Part shown: positions 42,124 through 51,508 of the stretch, piece by piece | Numbering within the stretch: position 1 is the first letter of the stretch | Layout of the letters: every line of letters starts with the position of its first letter | Assembly (NCBI GenBank): GCA_022845955.1 | Contig: AP025576.1 | Coordinates: 1,984,001-2,048,000, forward strand | Length of the DNA: 64,000 bases | From: Lachnospiraceae bacterium | GTDB taxonomy: Bacteria > Bacillota > Clostridia > Lachnospirales > Lachnospiraceae | Reading direction: 5' to 3' | The notes under the pieces: model-generated | What the model saw: only the letters and a program-made list of their open reading frames with translations | Database searches by the model: none | Told to the model about the DNA's origin: nothing | Program-made: the position numbers and the translations under genes

Positions 42124-42495
42124 ATGGAAGAAGGACTATTTTGCAAAGCAAAGCCGGTTTTTGTGCCGGGCAGGGCGGATAAGCCGGATACACTGGCGGC
42201 CTTCCGGTGTGATTTTACGGCGGAAAAAGGGGAGACATATACGCTGACGATAGCTGCACACACCTTTTACAGGGTATATGTAAACGGCGCCTTCCTCGGG
42301 GCCGGCCCGGCTGAAGGTGGCGGACTGCGGCGTTTTCTTCGGACATATGATGCGGTTTGAGCTGTTGGAACGGTATGGGGAAACCGCCCTGCTGGAGAAA
42401 GAAATGAAACATCTGTGCGGCTATATGCTGTCGCGGGAGCCGGGCACCTTCTGGGAGACACTCAGCGGTACGGACAGCAGGAATCATCCCTTCCC
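42124..42495 (+). pseudogene. Decayed third glycosidase gene, internally deleted and frameshifted
   Basis: AGGAGG precedes ATG 42124, which opens a normal-looking N-terminal beta domain (GETYTLTIAAHTFYRVYVNG then AFLGAGPA), as in GH78-like enzymes. After about 62 codons the frame breaks. The next frame (from about 42311) reads DCGVFFGHMMRFELLERYGE and LCGYMLSREPGTFWETLSG, which is C-terminal barrel sequence of the same type of enzyme. The middle of several hundred residues is missing, and the 3' end runs into the tail of the minus-strand AraC gene. I infer an internal deletion plus truncation at about 42484. Confidence 0.8.
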
Positions 42496-44685
42496 ATTGC
42501 GGAACTGGGAAGGCGTAATTCCGGTTTCCTGCTTGAATTTGCGCCGGAAGCTGGACACGTTAATATATCCTACACGGACACTGATTTGATCAATGGGCAT
42601 GCTTGAATGGAGAAGCATGTCCTTTGCTTTGTCCAGGCGCAGCTCCCAGAGATAATCGGAAAAGTTTTTGTTGAATTTTTTCTTAAACAGGTAACTCATA
42701 TAGGCGATGCTGACTTCGAATTTGTCGGCGAGCACCGATATGGAAAAATCAGGTGAGGTATAGCCTTCCCGGAGGATTTCCATGATCTGCGAAGCATGTA
42801 CGGCAGAATTCGCATATTCCGCTTCAAAGGCGGCCAGCAGTTCATCCACATTCCGGGACACCTCTCCCCCTTTTTCCTGATACGGACAGCTCCGGCACAG
42901 ATACAGGGTTTCATAGTAGAGATCGCTGTAATTTTTGAATTTGATATTCATACGGTTCATGGCATTGGTAATGATGGTAAGGATATCGATCAGTACGCAC
43001 CGGATAAAGAAATCCGGAAAAAGAGTCCCGTTTTCGGAGGCGCTGTCAATTTGGGAAAAAAGCTCTTCCTTCAGCCGGCGTGCCTGTGTAAATTCAGGCG
43101 TTTTCAGGCAGAGCGCAAGAGCATCCAGCTTTTTATACGGATACGCCAGATTGGAAGGGGAAGGGATCCGGGGGGCTATTTCCCCATAGGAAACCACCGC
43201 TTCCTCCTGGCGGTATTTATCGGCCAGCAGGGCGTTTTCATAGAGATAAGGGATTTCCAGAGGGGAGGAGGCGCCGTTGCTGACCGCGGCCCGGCATCCG
43301 GTTTCGCTGCAGTAATCCCACAGGAGAAGGCGGATGACCTCGTCCTTGTTTTCTTCAATTCCCGGATAATTGATCATAAAGACACTCCGGTTTTTACCGG
43401 CTTCCAGCAGGGCGCAGGAATTTTTGTCAGGCAGGGCGTTTTCCAGAAAAACCATGACGTCATTGGGATTGCAGCTTTTCCTGGGATGGCTGATGGTGAG
43501 GACAAATATCATATTGTCCGGCTCATCGCTGAAAAACTGGTCGATATCCAGAAGCCCGTTCATCCGGGAATTGCTGTTGTCGGATACGATGGAATCCAGG
43601 ATGGATTTCTGCATGGACAACCTGTACTTGTCCAGCTTTTTCTGCAGCTTATTTTTTTCGGAAAGCGCGGTGGTAAAAGCGGCGTCTATCTGATCCACGT
43701 AGCTGCGGCCCGGCATCGGCGTATCCACCAGCTTGGTAAGAAGCTTATGCAGAGGCCAGTAGGTAATACGCATGGAGAAAAGTATGAGGAAGATTCCGCA
43801 GGTGGCCAGCAGGACGAGAATCAGGTAGGTATTGCGGAACGCCAGGCTGACCTGTCCCAAGATGGCTTTGTTGGAGGAAAGGGCCAGAAGGGTCAGGCTG
43901 CCGGGGAGGCCTGTGTATACAAACATGGTATCGTCGGAATCAATCGGATACCGCCCGGCTTCTTTTTTCAGGCCGTCCAGGTAAGGCAGGATGGCATCCT
44001 CGTGAATGCCTGAGATGATCTGGTTGTCCGGCGTGACAAGACAGACGGAATTGATGCCGTTGAAGCTGCCGGCCTCCAGCGTGGATTGAAGCTCCTTCAT
44101 ACTGATGATATAAAAAATGCAGTAGGACTCCATATTGCTACTATAAGGAAGGTAAATCAGCAGCCCGGAGGTTTCGTCCGACAGGTAGATAAGCTGGCTT
44201 TTATTCGAGCCGGCATACTGTACCAGGGGGAACGGAAGATAATGGGAACCGGTATAGATATAGTAGATACCGTCCTGTTTATATACATGCTTGCCGGAGG
44301 AGAGGATGCTTTCGGTTTTATTGTCCACATAACAAATCGTGTCGATGAAGCTGTTACTCACCGTATATTCATTCATGCGCTGGGCGGCCTGGTAGTTGTA
44401 CCAGTTTTCATTTTTATAACGGGAAAGGACAAGATTGATATCCTTGGACAGAAGGGACTGCACCTGATTGATGTTGGACAGATCGTCCTCCAGCTGAAGC
44501 ATGACATTGTTCAGACGTTTACCGGTCTGATCGTTTAAATCCTTAAAATAGATACGGTTCAGCTGGATGCGTACGGCGAGGAAAAAACCGAGAAACAGGA
44601 TGCTCAGGATAATAAAATAAGAAAGGAAATATTTGATCAGAGTGGAATGTTTACTGTTGGAAAAAAAACGGACGCAGTATTTCAT
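42484..44685 (-). CDS. Membrane-spanning AraC-family regulator with extracellular sensor
   Basis: The 733-residue protein has membrane helix one near residues 18-42 (LIKYFLSYFIILSILFLGFF), an extracellular sensor domain (about 45-290), helix two near 292-315, a cytoplasmic linker with HAMP-like and coiled-coil segments (about 320-600), and a C-terminal AraC HTH (last 100 residues; ISVLADKFEVSIAYMSYLFK and IDQISVRVGYINVSSFRRKF). This one-component architecture senses an external signal and binds DNA directly. It diverges from the SBP-permease operon at 45072 and converges on the GH operon, so both are likely targets. CTCC on the + strand marks its ribosome site. Confidence 0.92.
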   Translation of the reverse strand: MKYCVRFFSNSKHSTLIKYFLSYFIILSILFLGFFLAVRIQLNRIYFKDLNDQTGKRLNNVMLQLEDDLSNINQVQSLLSKDINLVLSRYKNENWYNYQAAQRMNEYTVSNSFIDTICYVDNKTESILSSGKHVYKQDGIYYIYTGSHYLPFPLVQYAGSNKSQLIYLSDETSGLLIYLPYSSNMESYCIFYIISMKELQSTLEAGSFNGINSVCLVTPDNQIISGIHEDAILPYLDGLKKEAGRYPIDSDDTMFVYTGLPGSLTLLALSSNKAILGQVSLAFRNTYLILVLLATCGIFLILFSMRITYWPLHKLLTKLVDTPMPGRSYVDQIDAAFTTALSEKNKLQKKLDKYRLSMQKSILDSIVSDNSNSRMNGLLDIDQFFSDEPDNMIFVLTISHPRKSCNPNDVMVFLENALPDKNSCALLEAGKNRSVFMINYPGIEENKDEVIRLLLWDYCSETGCRAAVSNGASSPLEIPYLYENALLADKYRQEEAVVSYGEIAPRIPSPSNLAYPYKKLDALALCLKTPEFTQARRLKEELFSQIDSASENGTLFPDFFIRCVLIDILTIITNAMNRMNIKFKNYSDLYYETLYLCRSCPYQEKGGEVSRNVDELLAAFEAEYANSAVHASQIMEILREGYTSPDFSISVLADKFEVSIAYMSYLFKKKFNKNFSDYLWELRLDKAKDMLLHSSMPIDQISVRVGYINVSSFRRKFKQETGITPSQFRNGKG

Positions 44686-44853
44686 ATGCTCTCCTTTGCA
44701 TACCCGGGAATATAGGACATCTAGGGAACTCTTCAGCAGGTCGGTACATTTGCTGCACAGTTCCTATCATACAATAAATGGAAATCGGGCGCAATAATGC
44801 GGGCCGGTTATCCCGGCCGGATGGACGGAACAGTTTTCAAAAATTTTTTTTGT

Positions 44854-44878
44854 TATTTGTACGCTTGCCGCACAAATA
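44854..44878. promoter_or_regulatory. Inverted repeat in the AraC/SBP divergent region
   Basis: TATTTGT (44854-44860) and ACAAATA (44872-44878) form a perfect 7-bp inverted repeat with an 11-bp spacer, 72 bp upstream of the SBP operon -35 region, a location typical of activator sites. Confidence 0.4.
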
Positions 44879-44949
44879 CCGTAAATATGCGGCTTCCCTG
44901 ACAGGATCCCCCGATACCGTATTTATCCGTAAGCCCATAATCATGTGTC

Positions 44950-44979
44950 TTGTGGAAACGGTACGGTGTTACCTATAAT
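44950..44979 (+). promoter_or_regulatory. Promoter of the CUT1 transport operon
   Basis: TTGTGG (44950-44955) and a perfect TATAAT (44974-44979) are spaced 18 bp, 93 bp before the SBP start. The spacer begins with TGGAAACGGTACGG, a partial match (11 of 14) to the cre consensus, so catabolite repression is possible. Confidence 0.6.
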
Positions 44980-45071
44980 AAAGCCATGCTCACAAAGGAG
45001 AGGCGCCTCCGGACAGCATCAGATGGGTGAGCCGATAACGGTATATTGACAAAAAACAGGAGGTATTACTT

Positions 45072-46703
45072 ATGAAAATGAAAAAGCTTACGGCCCTGTT
45101 GTGCGCAGCGGCAATGGTTGTTTCCCTGGCAGGCTGCGGCGCGGCGAAGGAGACATCGGACGCCGGGGTTACCCCGGAAAGCAGCAAGGCGGCGGACGGG
45201 ACGGCGGAGGAAGCCGCGCAGGCGGGGGAAAGCCAGACATCCGGCGATAGCCTGACCTTCCCGCTGGCAGAGACAAAGGAATACAGCGTATTTGCCATAA
45301 TGAATGGGGAATATGATTTGCAGGATAATATCACCATGCAGACGGTGACGGAAAATGCCAATCTCAAATTTGATTTCCAGTCGGTTATGGGTGCGGATCT
45401 GAAAGAAAAGAGAAATCTGGTCCTTGCTTCGGGAGAATATCCGGATATGTTTTTCAAGGCCGGCTTTGATGCCAATGATCTTGAAAAATACGGAAAACAG
45501 GGACTGTTTGTTCCTCTGGAGGATTTGATTAAGCAATATGCGCCCAACCTCAGTGCCAGGCTGGACGAAACAAACGGCTGGGATTATATCACATCCTCGG
45601 ACGGACATATTTATTCCCTGCCGGATATCGAAAGACAGAACGGTGCGATGACCACCTATTGGATCAATAAGAAATGGATGGACCGGCTGGGACTGCAGGA
45701 GCCAAAGAGCCTGGATGAGCTTTACGAAGTCCTGAAAGCATTCAAAGACGAGGATGCCAACGGAAACGGGGATCCGAATGACGAGATCCCTTTGACGGCA
45801 ACCGATGTGGTGAAGCCGGATCTGCTGCTTGCCTATTTTGGGATCCCTTATGATTATGGGACCAAAACTGCCGTTATTGACGGAGAACTGACCTATATCC
45901 CCACCTCCGATACCTTTAAGGAATATGTGGCATATGTGGCGAAGCTGTACCAGGAGGGGCTGCTTGACAAGAATGCATTCACCCAGAAGCATGAGCAGCA
46001 GGGAGCCATCGGCCAGTCCGGAGATGTGCTGGGAAGCTTCTTTGATGCGGGAGCCTTCCTGACGGTAGGAAGGGATAACGACGATGATTACATCGCCCTG
46101 ACACCCTTTGAGGACGGTATGTATCCCCTGAATACCGGTATTACGCCGGGAACAATGGTTTTGACGGATACCTGTGAGAATCCCGAAATCCTGGTGGCCT
46201 GGGCCGATCAGTTCTATACCGAAGAAGGGGGCATCGTGGCATGGCTTGGTATCGAAGGAAAGACCTGGAAGCTGGATGCGGACGGAAACTGGGAATGGAT
46301 CGTCGGCCAGGGTTATGGTGACGATATCGCTGCAGTCCGTTCAAGCAGCACCATACAGGGCGCGGCCTTCCATCCTTCCATCCAGCCGGATTTCTGGTTT
46401 GACAAGATGTCCGAAAAGGTGGATCCGGATGAAGTATATCTGAACGGAGAGCGGGCAAAGGTCGCCGCAAAGGGTGCGGTTCCGCTGCCGATGATGTATT
46501 ACAGCGATGCGGATGCCAAGACCATATCCACCATCAAACCGGATATTGACGCCTATATCGATCAGTATGTGGCACAGGTTGCAACCGGCGAACTCACCCT
46601 GGAGGACAGCTGGGAGGAATATGTGGCGACGGTGGGCAACATGGGCGGAAACCAGCTGGCGGATATTTATAAAAATACCTATAACAAATCGGCAGGAAAG
46701 TAA
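45072..46703 (+). CDS. CUT1 ABC transporter extracellular binding lipoprotein
   Basis: The 543-residue lipoprotein has signal peptide and lipobox AMVVSLAGCGAA (Cys near 23), an Ala/Ser/Glu-rich linker, then a family-1 solute-binding domain of the large LplA/YtcQ kind: VLASGEYPDMFFKAGFDAND, LYSLPDIERQNGAMTTYWIN and KAFKDEDANGNGDPNDEIPL (a Ca-binding-like loop). Proteins of this group bind oligosaccharides, often plant or host glycans. AGGAGG precedes the ATG. It heads an operon with two permeases. Confidence 0.93.
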   Translation: MKMKKLTALLCAAAMVVSLAGCGAAKETSDAGVTPESSKAADGTAEEAAQAGESQTSGDSLTFPLAETKEYSVFAIMNGEYDLQDNITMQTVTENANLKFDFQSVMGADLKEKRNLVLASGEYPDMFFKAGFDANDLEKYGKQGLFVPLEDLIKQYAPNLSARLDETNGWDYITSSDGHIYSLPDIERQNGAMTTYWINKKWMDRLGLQEPKSLDELYEVLKAFKDEDANGNGDPNDEIPLTATDVVKPDLLLAYFGIPYDYGTKTAVIDGELTYIPTSDTFKEYVAYVAKLYQEGLLDKNAFTQKHEQQGAIGQSGDVLGSFFDAGAFLTVGRDNDDDYIALTPFEDGMYPLNTGITPGTMVLTDTCENPEILVAWADQFYTEEGGIVAWLGIEGKTWKLDADGNWEWIVGQGYGDDIAAVRSSSTIQGAAFHPSIQPDFWFDKMSEKVDPDEVYLNGERAKVAAKGAVPLPMMYYSDADAKTISTIKPDIDAYIDQYVAQVATGELTLEDSWEEYVATVGNMGGNQLADIYKNTYNKSAGK

Positions 46704-46753
46704 ACTCCCATAGCACCATGCATGAAAGCAACCAGGCCGAAAAAACGGTTATT

Positions 46754-46777
46754 GCCGCTGCCGGGTACGGCAGCGGC
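46754..46777 (+). other. Intercistronic hairpin after the binding-protein gene
   Basis: GCCGCTGCCG pairs perfectly with CGGCAGCGGC across GGTA. There is no T-run, so it probably protects the binding-protein message from decay and gives excess binding protein over permease. Confidence 0.65.
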
Positions 46778-46805
46778 CTAATAGGGAACAGGAGGGAGAA
46801 TACCT

Positions 46806-47789
46806 ATGACTGCAGGGAGGAAGCAAAAAAGCGCCGCGCGGCGGAAGAATACCGGGTTTGCAGGACATAAGGCGGAGCGCCTGCCCGCCCGTCTGTTAAA
46901 GGATATGAAGAAAAACTGGATTCTCTATGTGATGATTCTGCCGGTAGTGGTATATTATCTCATATTTTCCTATGCGCCCATCTACGGTATCCAGCTGGCA
47001 TTTAAGGATTACATCGTTAAAAAAGGGATCTGGGGAAGCCCGTGGATTGGAATGGAAAATTTCGTCCGGTTTTTCAGCAGCTATAATTTCGGGCTGCTTC
47101 TTAAAAATACAATTGGAATCAGCGTCTACAGCATCCTGGTGGGATTTCCCATACCTATTATTTTTGCCCTGATGCTGAATTACCTGAAGAATAAATACCT
47201 GAAAAAAACGGTGCAGATGGTTTCTTATGCGCCTTATTTTATCTCAACCGTGGTTATGTGCGGCATGATCACCATTTTTCTGAATCCGGATACCGGGATT
47301 TTTAATGTGGTCAGAGGCTTTTTTGGCCTGGAAAGCGTTGATTTTCTCGGAAAGCCGGAGCTGTTTAAATCCATCTATGTCTGGACCGGCGTATGGCAGG
47401 GCATGGGCTGGAGCTCCATCATCTACATATCGGCCCTGTCGGGAGTGGACTACCAGCTGCATGAAGCGGCTATCGTGGACGGCGCCAATAAGCTGCAGCG
47501 TATCGTGCATGTGGATCTTCCTTCCATCAAACCAACTATCGTCATGCTTCTGATTCTCCAGATGGGTTCCCTGATGAGCGTGGGGTTTGAAAAGGTATTC
47601 CTGCTGCAGAATACATTGAATAAACAGGCAGCCTCCGTTATTTCCACCTATGTGTATGAGGTGGGTCTGATCAACAGTGATTACGGATATTCCACGGCAA
47701 TCGGCCTGTTTAATTCCGTGATCAATATGCTGTTGATTGTCGCGGCAAACCAGATCTGTAAAAAATTTACGGAAGAAAGCCTGTTTTAA
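46806..47789 (+). CDS. CUT1 ABC transporter permease (LplB/YteP type)
   Basis: The 327-residue protein has a basic N-terminus, six membrane helices starting at NWILYVMILPVVVYYLIFSY, and the EAA loop EAAIVDGANKLQRIVHVDLP that docks the ATPase. IYGIQLAFKDYIVKKGIWGS is characteristic of LplB-type permeases. It lies in one operon with the SBP and second permease; no ATPase gene is present in the cluster. Confidence 0.93.
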   Translation: MTAGRKQKSAARRKNTGFAGHKAERLPARLLKDMKKNWILYVMILPVVVYYLIFSYAPIYGIQLAFKDYIVKKGIWGSPWIGMENFVRFFSSYNFGLLLKNTIGISVYSILVGFPIPIIFALMLNYLKNKYLKKTVQMVSYAPYFISTVVMCGMITIFLNPDTGIFNVVRGFFGLESVDFLGKPELFKSIYVWTGVWQGMGWSSIIYISALSGVDYQLHEAAIVDGANKLQRIVHVDLPSIKPTIVMLLILQMGSLMSVGFEKVFLLQNTLNKQAASVISTYVYEVGLINSDYGYSTAIGLFNSVINMLLIVAANQICKKFTEESLF

Positions 47790-47801
47790 GGAGGGAAAAT
47801 A

Positions 47802-48695
47802 ATGAGGAATAAGAAATCCTGTTCCGACAAGGTCTTTGATATCGTCAATGTAATCGTTATGATAGCGCTTCTCCTGGTTTTTCTCTGGCCGCTGTGGTTT
47901 GTGGTCATAGCCTCCTTCAGCAATCCCAATGAGGTGTGGAACGGTAATGTAATCCTGTTTCCGAAAGGATTTACCCTGTCGGCCTATGAGGCGGTTTCCG
48001 AATATAAAATGATTTGGACGGGCTATAAGAATACCATTATTTATACGGTGGCCGGAACGTTTATCAATCTGGTCATGACTGTCTGCGCCGCCTATCCGCT
48101 GTCAAGAAAGGACTTTGTGCCGCGCAATTTCCTGATGTTTCTGTTCATGCTGACCATGTATTTCAGCGGCGGCCTGATCCCCACCTACCTGGTGGTGAGC
48201 AAGCTCCATCTTCTGAATACCCCGTGGGCCATGATGATACCCGGAGCCGTTTCCATATATAATGTGATCATCACCAGAACCTATTTTGTGAACAGCATAC
48301 CCTCCAGCCTGCAGGAGGCGGCGGAGCTGGACGGCGCCAATACCTTCCAGTTCCTGATGAAGATCGTCCTGCCGCTTTCCAAACCCATCATGGCGGTTAT
48401 CGCCCTGTATTATGCCGTCGGCCACTGGAATGATTTCTTTACGGCGCTGATTTATCTCAATGACAAGGAGCTGATGCCGCTGCAGTCCTTCCTGCGGGAT
48501 CTGCTGATGTCCAATAAAATGAGCCTGACGAATATGCAGGGGCTGGATGCCGCGCAGGCGGAGGCCAAGATGCAGCTGTCACAGACACTGAAATACAGTG
48601 CGATCATTGTATCAACGGTACCTGTATTATGTATTTATCCTTTTATCCAGAAATATTTTGTAAAAGGGGTGATGATCGGCTCGGTAAAGGGCTGA
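47802..48695 (+). CDS. CUT1 ABC transporter permease (LplC/YtcP type)
   Basis: The 297-residue protein has six membrane helices. The EAA loop is EAAELDGANTFQFLMKIVLP, and ALYYAVGHWNDFFTALIYLN plus the C-terminal YPFIQKYFVKGVMIGSVKG are standard for YtcP-like permeases. It begins 12 bp after the first permease with AAGGAGGG. It forms the heterodimeric channel with the upstream permease and presumably uses a shared MsmX-like ATPase encoded elsewhere. Confidence 0.93.
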   Translation: MRNKKSCSDKVFDIVNVIVMIALLLVFLWPLWFVVIASFSNPNEVWNGNVILFPKGFTLSAYEAVSEYKMIWTGYKNTIIYTVAGTFINLVMTVCAAYPLSRKDFVPRNFLMFLFMLTMYFSGGLIPTYLVVSKLHLLNTPWAMMIPGAVSIYNVIITRTYFVNSIPSSLQEAAELDGANTFQFLMKIVLPLSKPIMAVIALYYAVGHWNDFFTALIYLNDKELMPLQSFLRDLLMSNKMSLTNMQGLDAAQAEAKMQLSQTLKYSAIIVSTVPVLCIYPFIQKYFVKGVMIGSVKG

Positions 48696-48750
48696 CAAAT
48701 CCCGGCGCGGGACGGCGGCTTTGCCGGTTCCGCCCTGTCCGTAAACAGCA

Positions 48751-48799
48751 AGAGGCGCTCGGTCGGTAGTTGTATGTATTCTGACTGAGGCCTTTTTTT
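48751..48799 (+). terminator. Terminator of the CUT1 operon
   Basis: AGGCgCTCgGTC pairs with GACtGAGGCCT (three single mismatches or bulges), followed by TTTTTTT. The gap up to 49081 carries a perfect TATAAT at 48975-48980 without a clear -35, the probable start signal for the GH94 gene, and a TTGACT only 9 bp before it. Nothing else was recognised. Confidence 0.8.
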
Positions 48800-49081
48800 G
48801 TCCGTTTCTCTTCCGAAGCCGGAATTGCCCGTTATCCAATATGGTGGGAACCTTTTTCTGTCCCGGAAGAAACGTCAAAAATATGCACATAAAAAAACAA
48901 AATCCGGGTGGGATGAGAACAATTATATACAAAATTTCACATATCTGACCATAGCAGGATTGACTGTCAGCCCTTATAATGAAGTTGATAAGACATTCCC
49001 TGCGCATTGGCAGGCGGCCGGGGCCTTTTCCCTGTACGCCCGCAGATATATGCGCGTAATTATGTGAGATGGAGGATTGCT

Positions 49082-51508
49082 ATGCAATACGGACATTTTG
49101 ACAACGAAAAAAGAGAATATGTGATAGACCGGGTGGACCTGCCCGCCTCCTGGACCAATTATCTGGGACTTAAAAATATGTGCGCCGTGGTGAACCATAC
49201 GGCCGGCGGCTATCTGTTCTACAAAACGCCGGAATACCACCGTATCACCCGGTTCCGCGGAAACAGTATCCCCATGGACCGGCCGGGCCATTACGTGTAC
49301 ATAAGGGATAATGCGGACGGGGATTACTGGAGCATCTCCTGGCAGCCTGTGGGAAAGAGCCTGGAGGAAGCCCGGTACAGCTGCCGCCACGGGATGTCCT
49401 ATACCGTATATGAAAGCGAGTATAAAGGCATCAGCGCCAGCCAGAAGCTTTCCATCCCTTTGCAGGATCCGGTGGAGCTGTGGGATGTTACCATTAAAAA
49501 CGACAGTGACAGGACACGGGATTTGCGCGTGTTTTCCTATTGTGAGTTTTCCTTCCATCATATTACGACAGACAACCAGAATTTCCAGATGAGTATGTAC
49601 TGTGCCGGTTCCTCCTATGAAGACGGGATTATCGAGCACGATCTTTTCTATGAAGAGTTTGGTTTCCAGTATTTTACCGGAAACTTTGAGCCGGACGGCT
49701 TCGACTGCCTGCGGGATAAATTCATCGGCCCGTACCGCACGGAGGATAACCCGCTGTCCGTGGAGAAAGGACAATGCGGCGGTTCCTTTGAGCTTGGAAA
49801 CAACCATTGCGGCAGCCTGCAGAAGAATATCACCCTGAAGCCAGGGGAAGAAGTGCGCCTTGTGTTCCTCTTAGGCGAAGGAAACCGGGAAGCGGGCCGC
49901 AGGATGCGGGAGAAATATTTCTCTCCCGAGGCGGCAGACCGTTCCTATGAAGAACTGCGGGAATACTGGGACGCTAAATTCAGCAAGCTTCAGATTCATA
50001 CCCCCAATGAGGGGATGAACACTTTGATTAATACATGGACTCTGTACCAGGCGGAAATCAATGTCATGTTTTCCCGGTTTGCCTCTTTTATCGAGGTGGG
50101 AGGCCGGACAGGGCTTGGCTACAGAGACACGGCACAGGATGCCATGACCATTCCTCACTCCAATCCCGAAAAATGCAGGCAGAGGCTGGAGGAGCTTTGC
50201 AGAGGTCTGGTATCAGAAGGTTATGGACTGCACCTGTTCCAGCCGGAGTGGTTTGTTCCTGACAACGAGGTCAAGCCCTTCAAATCCCCTACAGTCATCC
50301 CAACGCCGAATAAGGATGACTATGTGCACGGCCTTGCTGACGCCTGCTCGGACGATGCACTCTGGCTGGTGTCCTCCCTTGTGGAATATATCAAGGAGAC
50401 AGGCGATTTCGATTTTGCGGATACGCTGCTGACCTACGCGGACGGCGGGGAAGGCACTGTGTACGAACATATGAAAAAAATACTGGATTTCAGCGCCAGG
50501 CAGGTAGGCGCCACCGGAATCTGCAAAGGCCTGCGCGCCGACTGGAACGACTGCCTGAACCTTGGCGGCGGGGAAAGCGCCCTGGTTTCCTTCCTGCACT
50601 ACTGGGCGTTGTCCGCCTTCCTTGAACTGGCGGAATTCCTCGGCCGTGAAGAGGATGTAAAGACCTATTCGGAAATGGCGGAACGGGTGAAAACAGTGTG
50701 CAACAAGGAGCTGTGGGATGAAGAATGGTTCATCCGCGGCATCACCAAAAACGGTAGGAAGATAGGAACCAGCCGGGACGAGGAAGGAAAGGTCCATCTG
50801 GAATCCAATGCCTGGGCGGTGCTTTCCGGTGCGGCCAGCCCGGAAAAAGGGAAAAAGGCCATGGACAGCGTGGATACCTGGTTGTTTACCCCCTACGGGC
50901 TCCAGCTGAATGCGCCCTCTTATACGGTGCCGGACGACGATATCGGTTTTGTGACCCGGGTGTATCCGGGACTTAAAGAAAACGGCTCTATTTTCTCCCA
51001 TCCCAATCCCTGGGCCTGGGCGGCGGAATGCGTGCTGGGACGCGGGGATCGGGCGATGAAGTATTACGATGCCCTCTGCCCGTATTACCAGAATGACAAG
51101 ATAGAAATCAGGGAAGCGGAACCCTACTCCTATTGCCAGTTCATCATGGGGCGGGATCACAGCGCCTTCGGACGCGCGAGGCATCCGTTTATGACAGGAA
51201 CCGGCGGCTGGGCTTATTTCTCGGCCACCCGGTACATGCTGGGCATGAAGCCGGAATTTGACCATTTTGTGGTTGACCCCTGCGTTCCCGCAGACTGGAA
51301 GGAATTCCATATGAGCCGCGTATGGCGGGGAGCCAGGATGGAAATAAGCGTGCAGAACCCGGACGGCGTCATGAAAGGCGTCAGAGAAATCCGGCTTGAC
51401 GGGGAAACGGTTTCCCGGATACCGGTACTGCCGGAGGGCAGCACCCATCAGGTACAGGTGATAATGGGACAGGAGTGCCCGGAAAAAGGGAGGAAAACCG
51501 ATGATTAA
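49082..51508 (+). CDS. GH94 phosphorylase (cellobiose/chitobiose phosphorylase type)
   Basis: The 808-residue protein opens QYGHFDNEKREYVIDRVDLP then ASWTNYLG, the standard N-terminus of cellobiose and chitobiose phosphorylases. Catalytic motifs are GLGYRDTAQDAM (phosphate and sugar binding) and GLRADWNDCLNLGGGESALV with general acid Asp487. It cleaves a beta-linked disaccharide with inorganic phosphate to give alpha-sugar 1-phosphate plus a sugar, saving ATP. No signal peptide. The start is ATG 49082 after GGAGG; the longer frame from 49007 is intergenic. Pairing with a phosphomutase that overlaps its 3' end fits release of glucose 1-phosphate. Cellobiose versus N-acetyl-sugar specificity is undecided. 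Confidence 0.93.
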   Translation: MQYGHFDNEKREYVIDRVDLPASWTNYLGLKNMCAVVNHTAGGYLFYKTPEYHRITRFRGNSIPMDRPGHYVYIRDNADGDYWSISWQPVGKSLEEARYSCRHGMSYTVYESEYKGISASQKLSIPLQDPVELWDVTIKNDSDRTRDLRVFSYCEFSFHHITTDNQNFQMSMYCAGSSYEDGIIEHDLFYEEFGFQYFTGNFEPDGFDCLRDKFIGPYRTEDNPLSVEKGQCGGSFELGNNHCGSLQKNITLKPGEEVRLVFLLGEGNREAGRRMREKYFSPEAADRSYEELREYWDAKFSKLQIHTPNEGMNTLINTWTLYQAEINVMFSRFASFIEVGGRTGLGYRDTAQDAMTIPHSNPEKCRQRLEELCRGLVSEGYGLHLFQPEWFVPDNEVKPFKSPTVIPTPNKDDYVHGLADACSDDALWLVSSLVEYIKETGDFDFADTLLTYADGGEGTVYEHMKKILDFSARQVGATGICKGLRADWNDCLNLGGGESALVSFLHYWALSAFLELAEFLGREEDVKTYSEMAERVKTVCNKELWDEEWFIRGITKNGRKIGTSRDEEGKVHLESNAWAVLSGAASPEKGKKAMDSVDTWLFTPYGLQLNAPSYTVPDDDIGFVTRVYPGLKENGSIFSHPNPWAWAAECVLGRGDRAMKYYDALCPYYQNDKIEIREAEPYSYCQFIMGRDHSAFGRARHPFMTGTGGWAYFSATRYMLGMKPEFDHFVVDPCVPADWKEFHMSRVWRGARMEISVQNPDGVMKGVREIRLDGETVSRIPVLPEGSTHQVQVIMGQECPEKGRKTDD

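Noticed and set aside
48798..49067. An 89-codon frame in the gap before the GH94 gene.
   Set aside because: It starts at TTG without a ribosome site, overlaps the terminator tail and probable -10, and the product shows no domain or signal.
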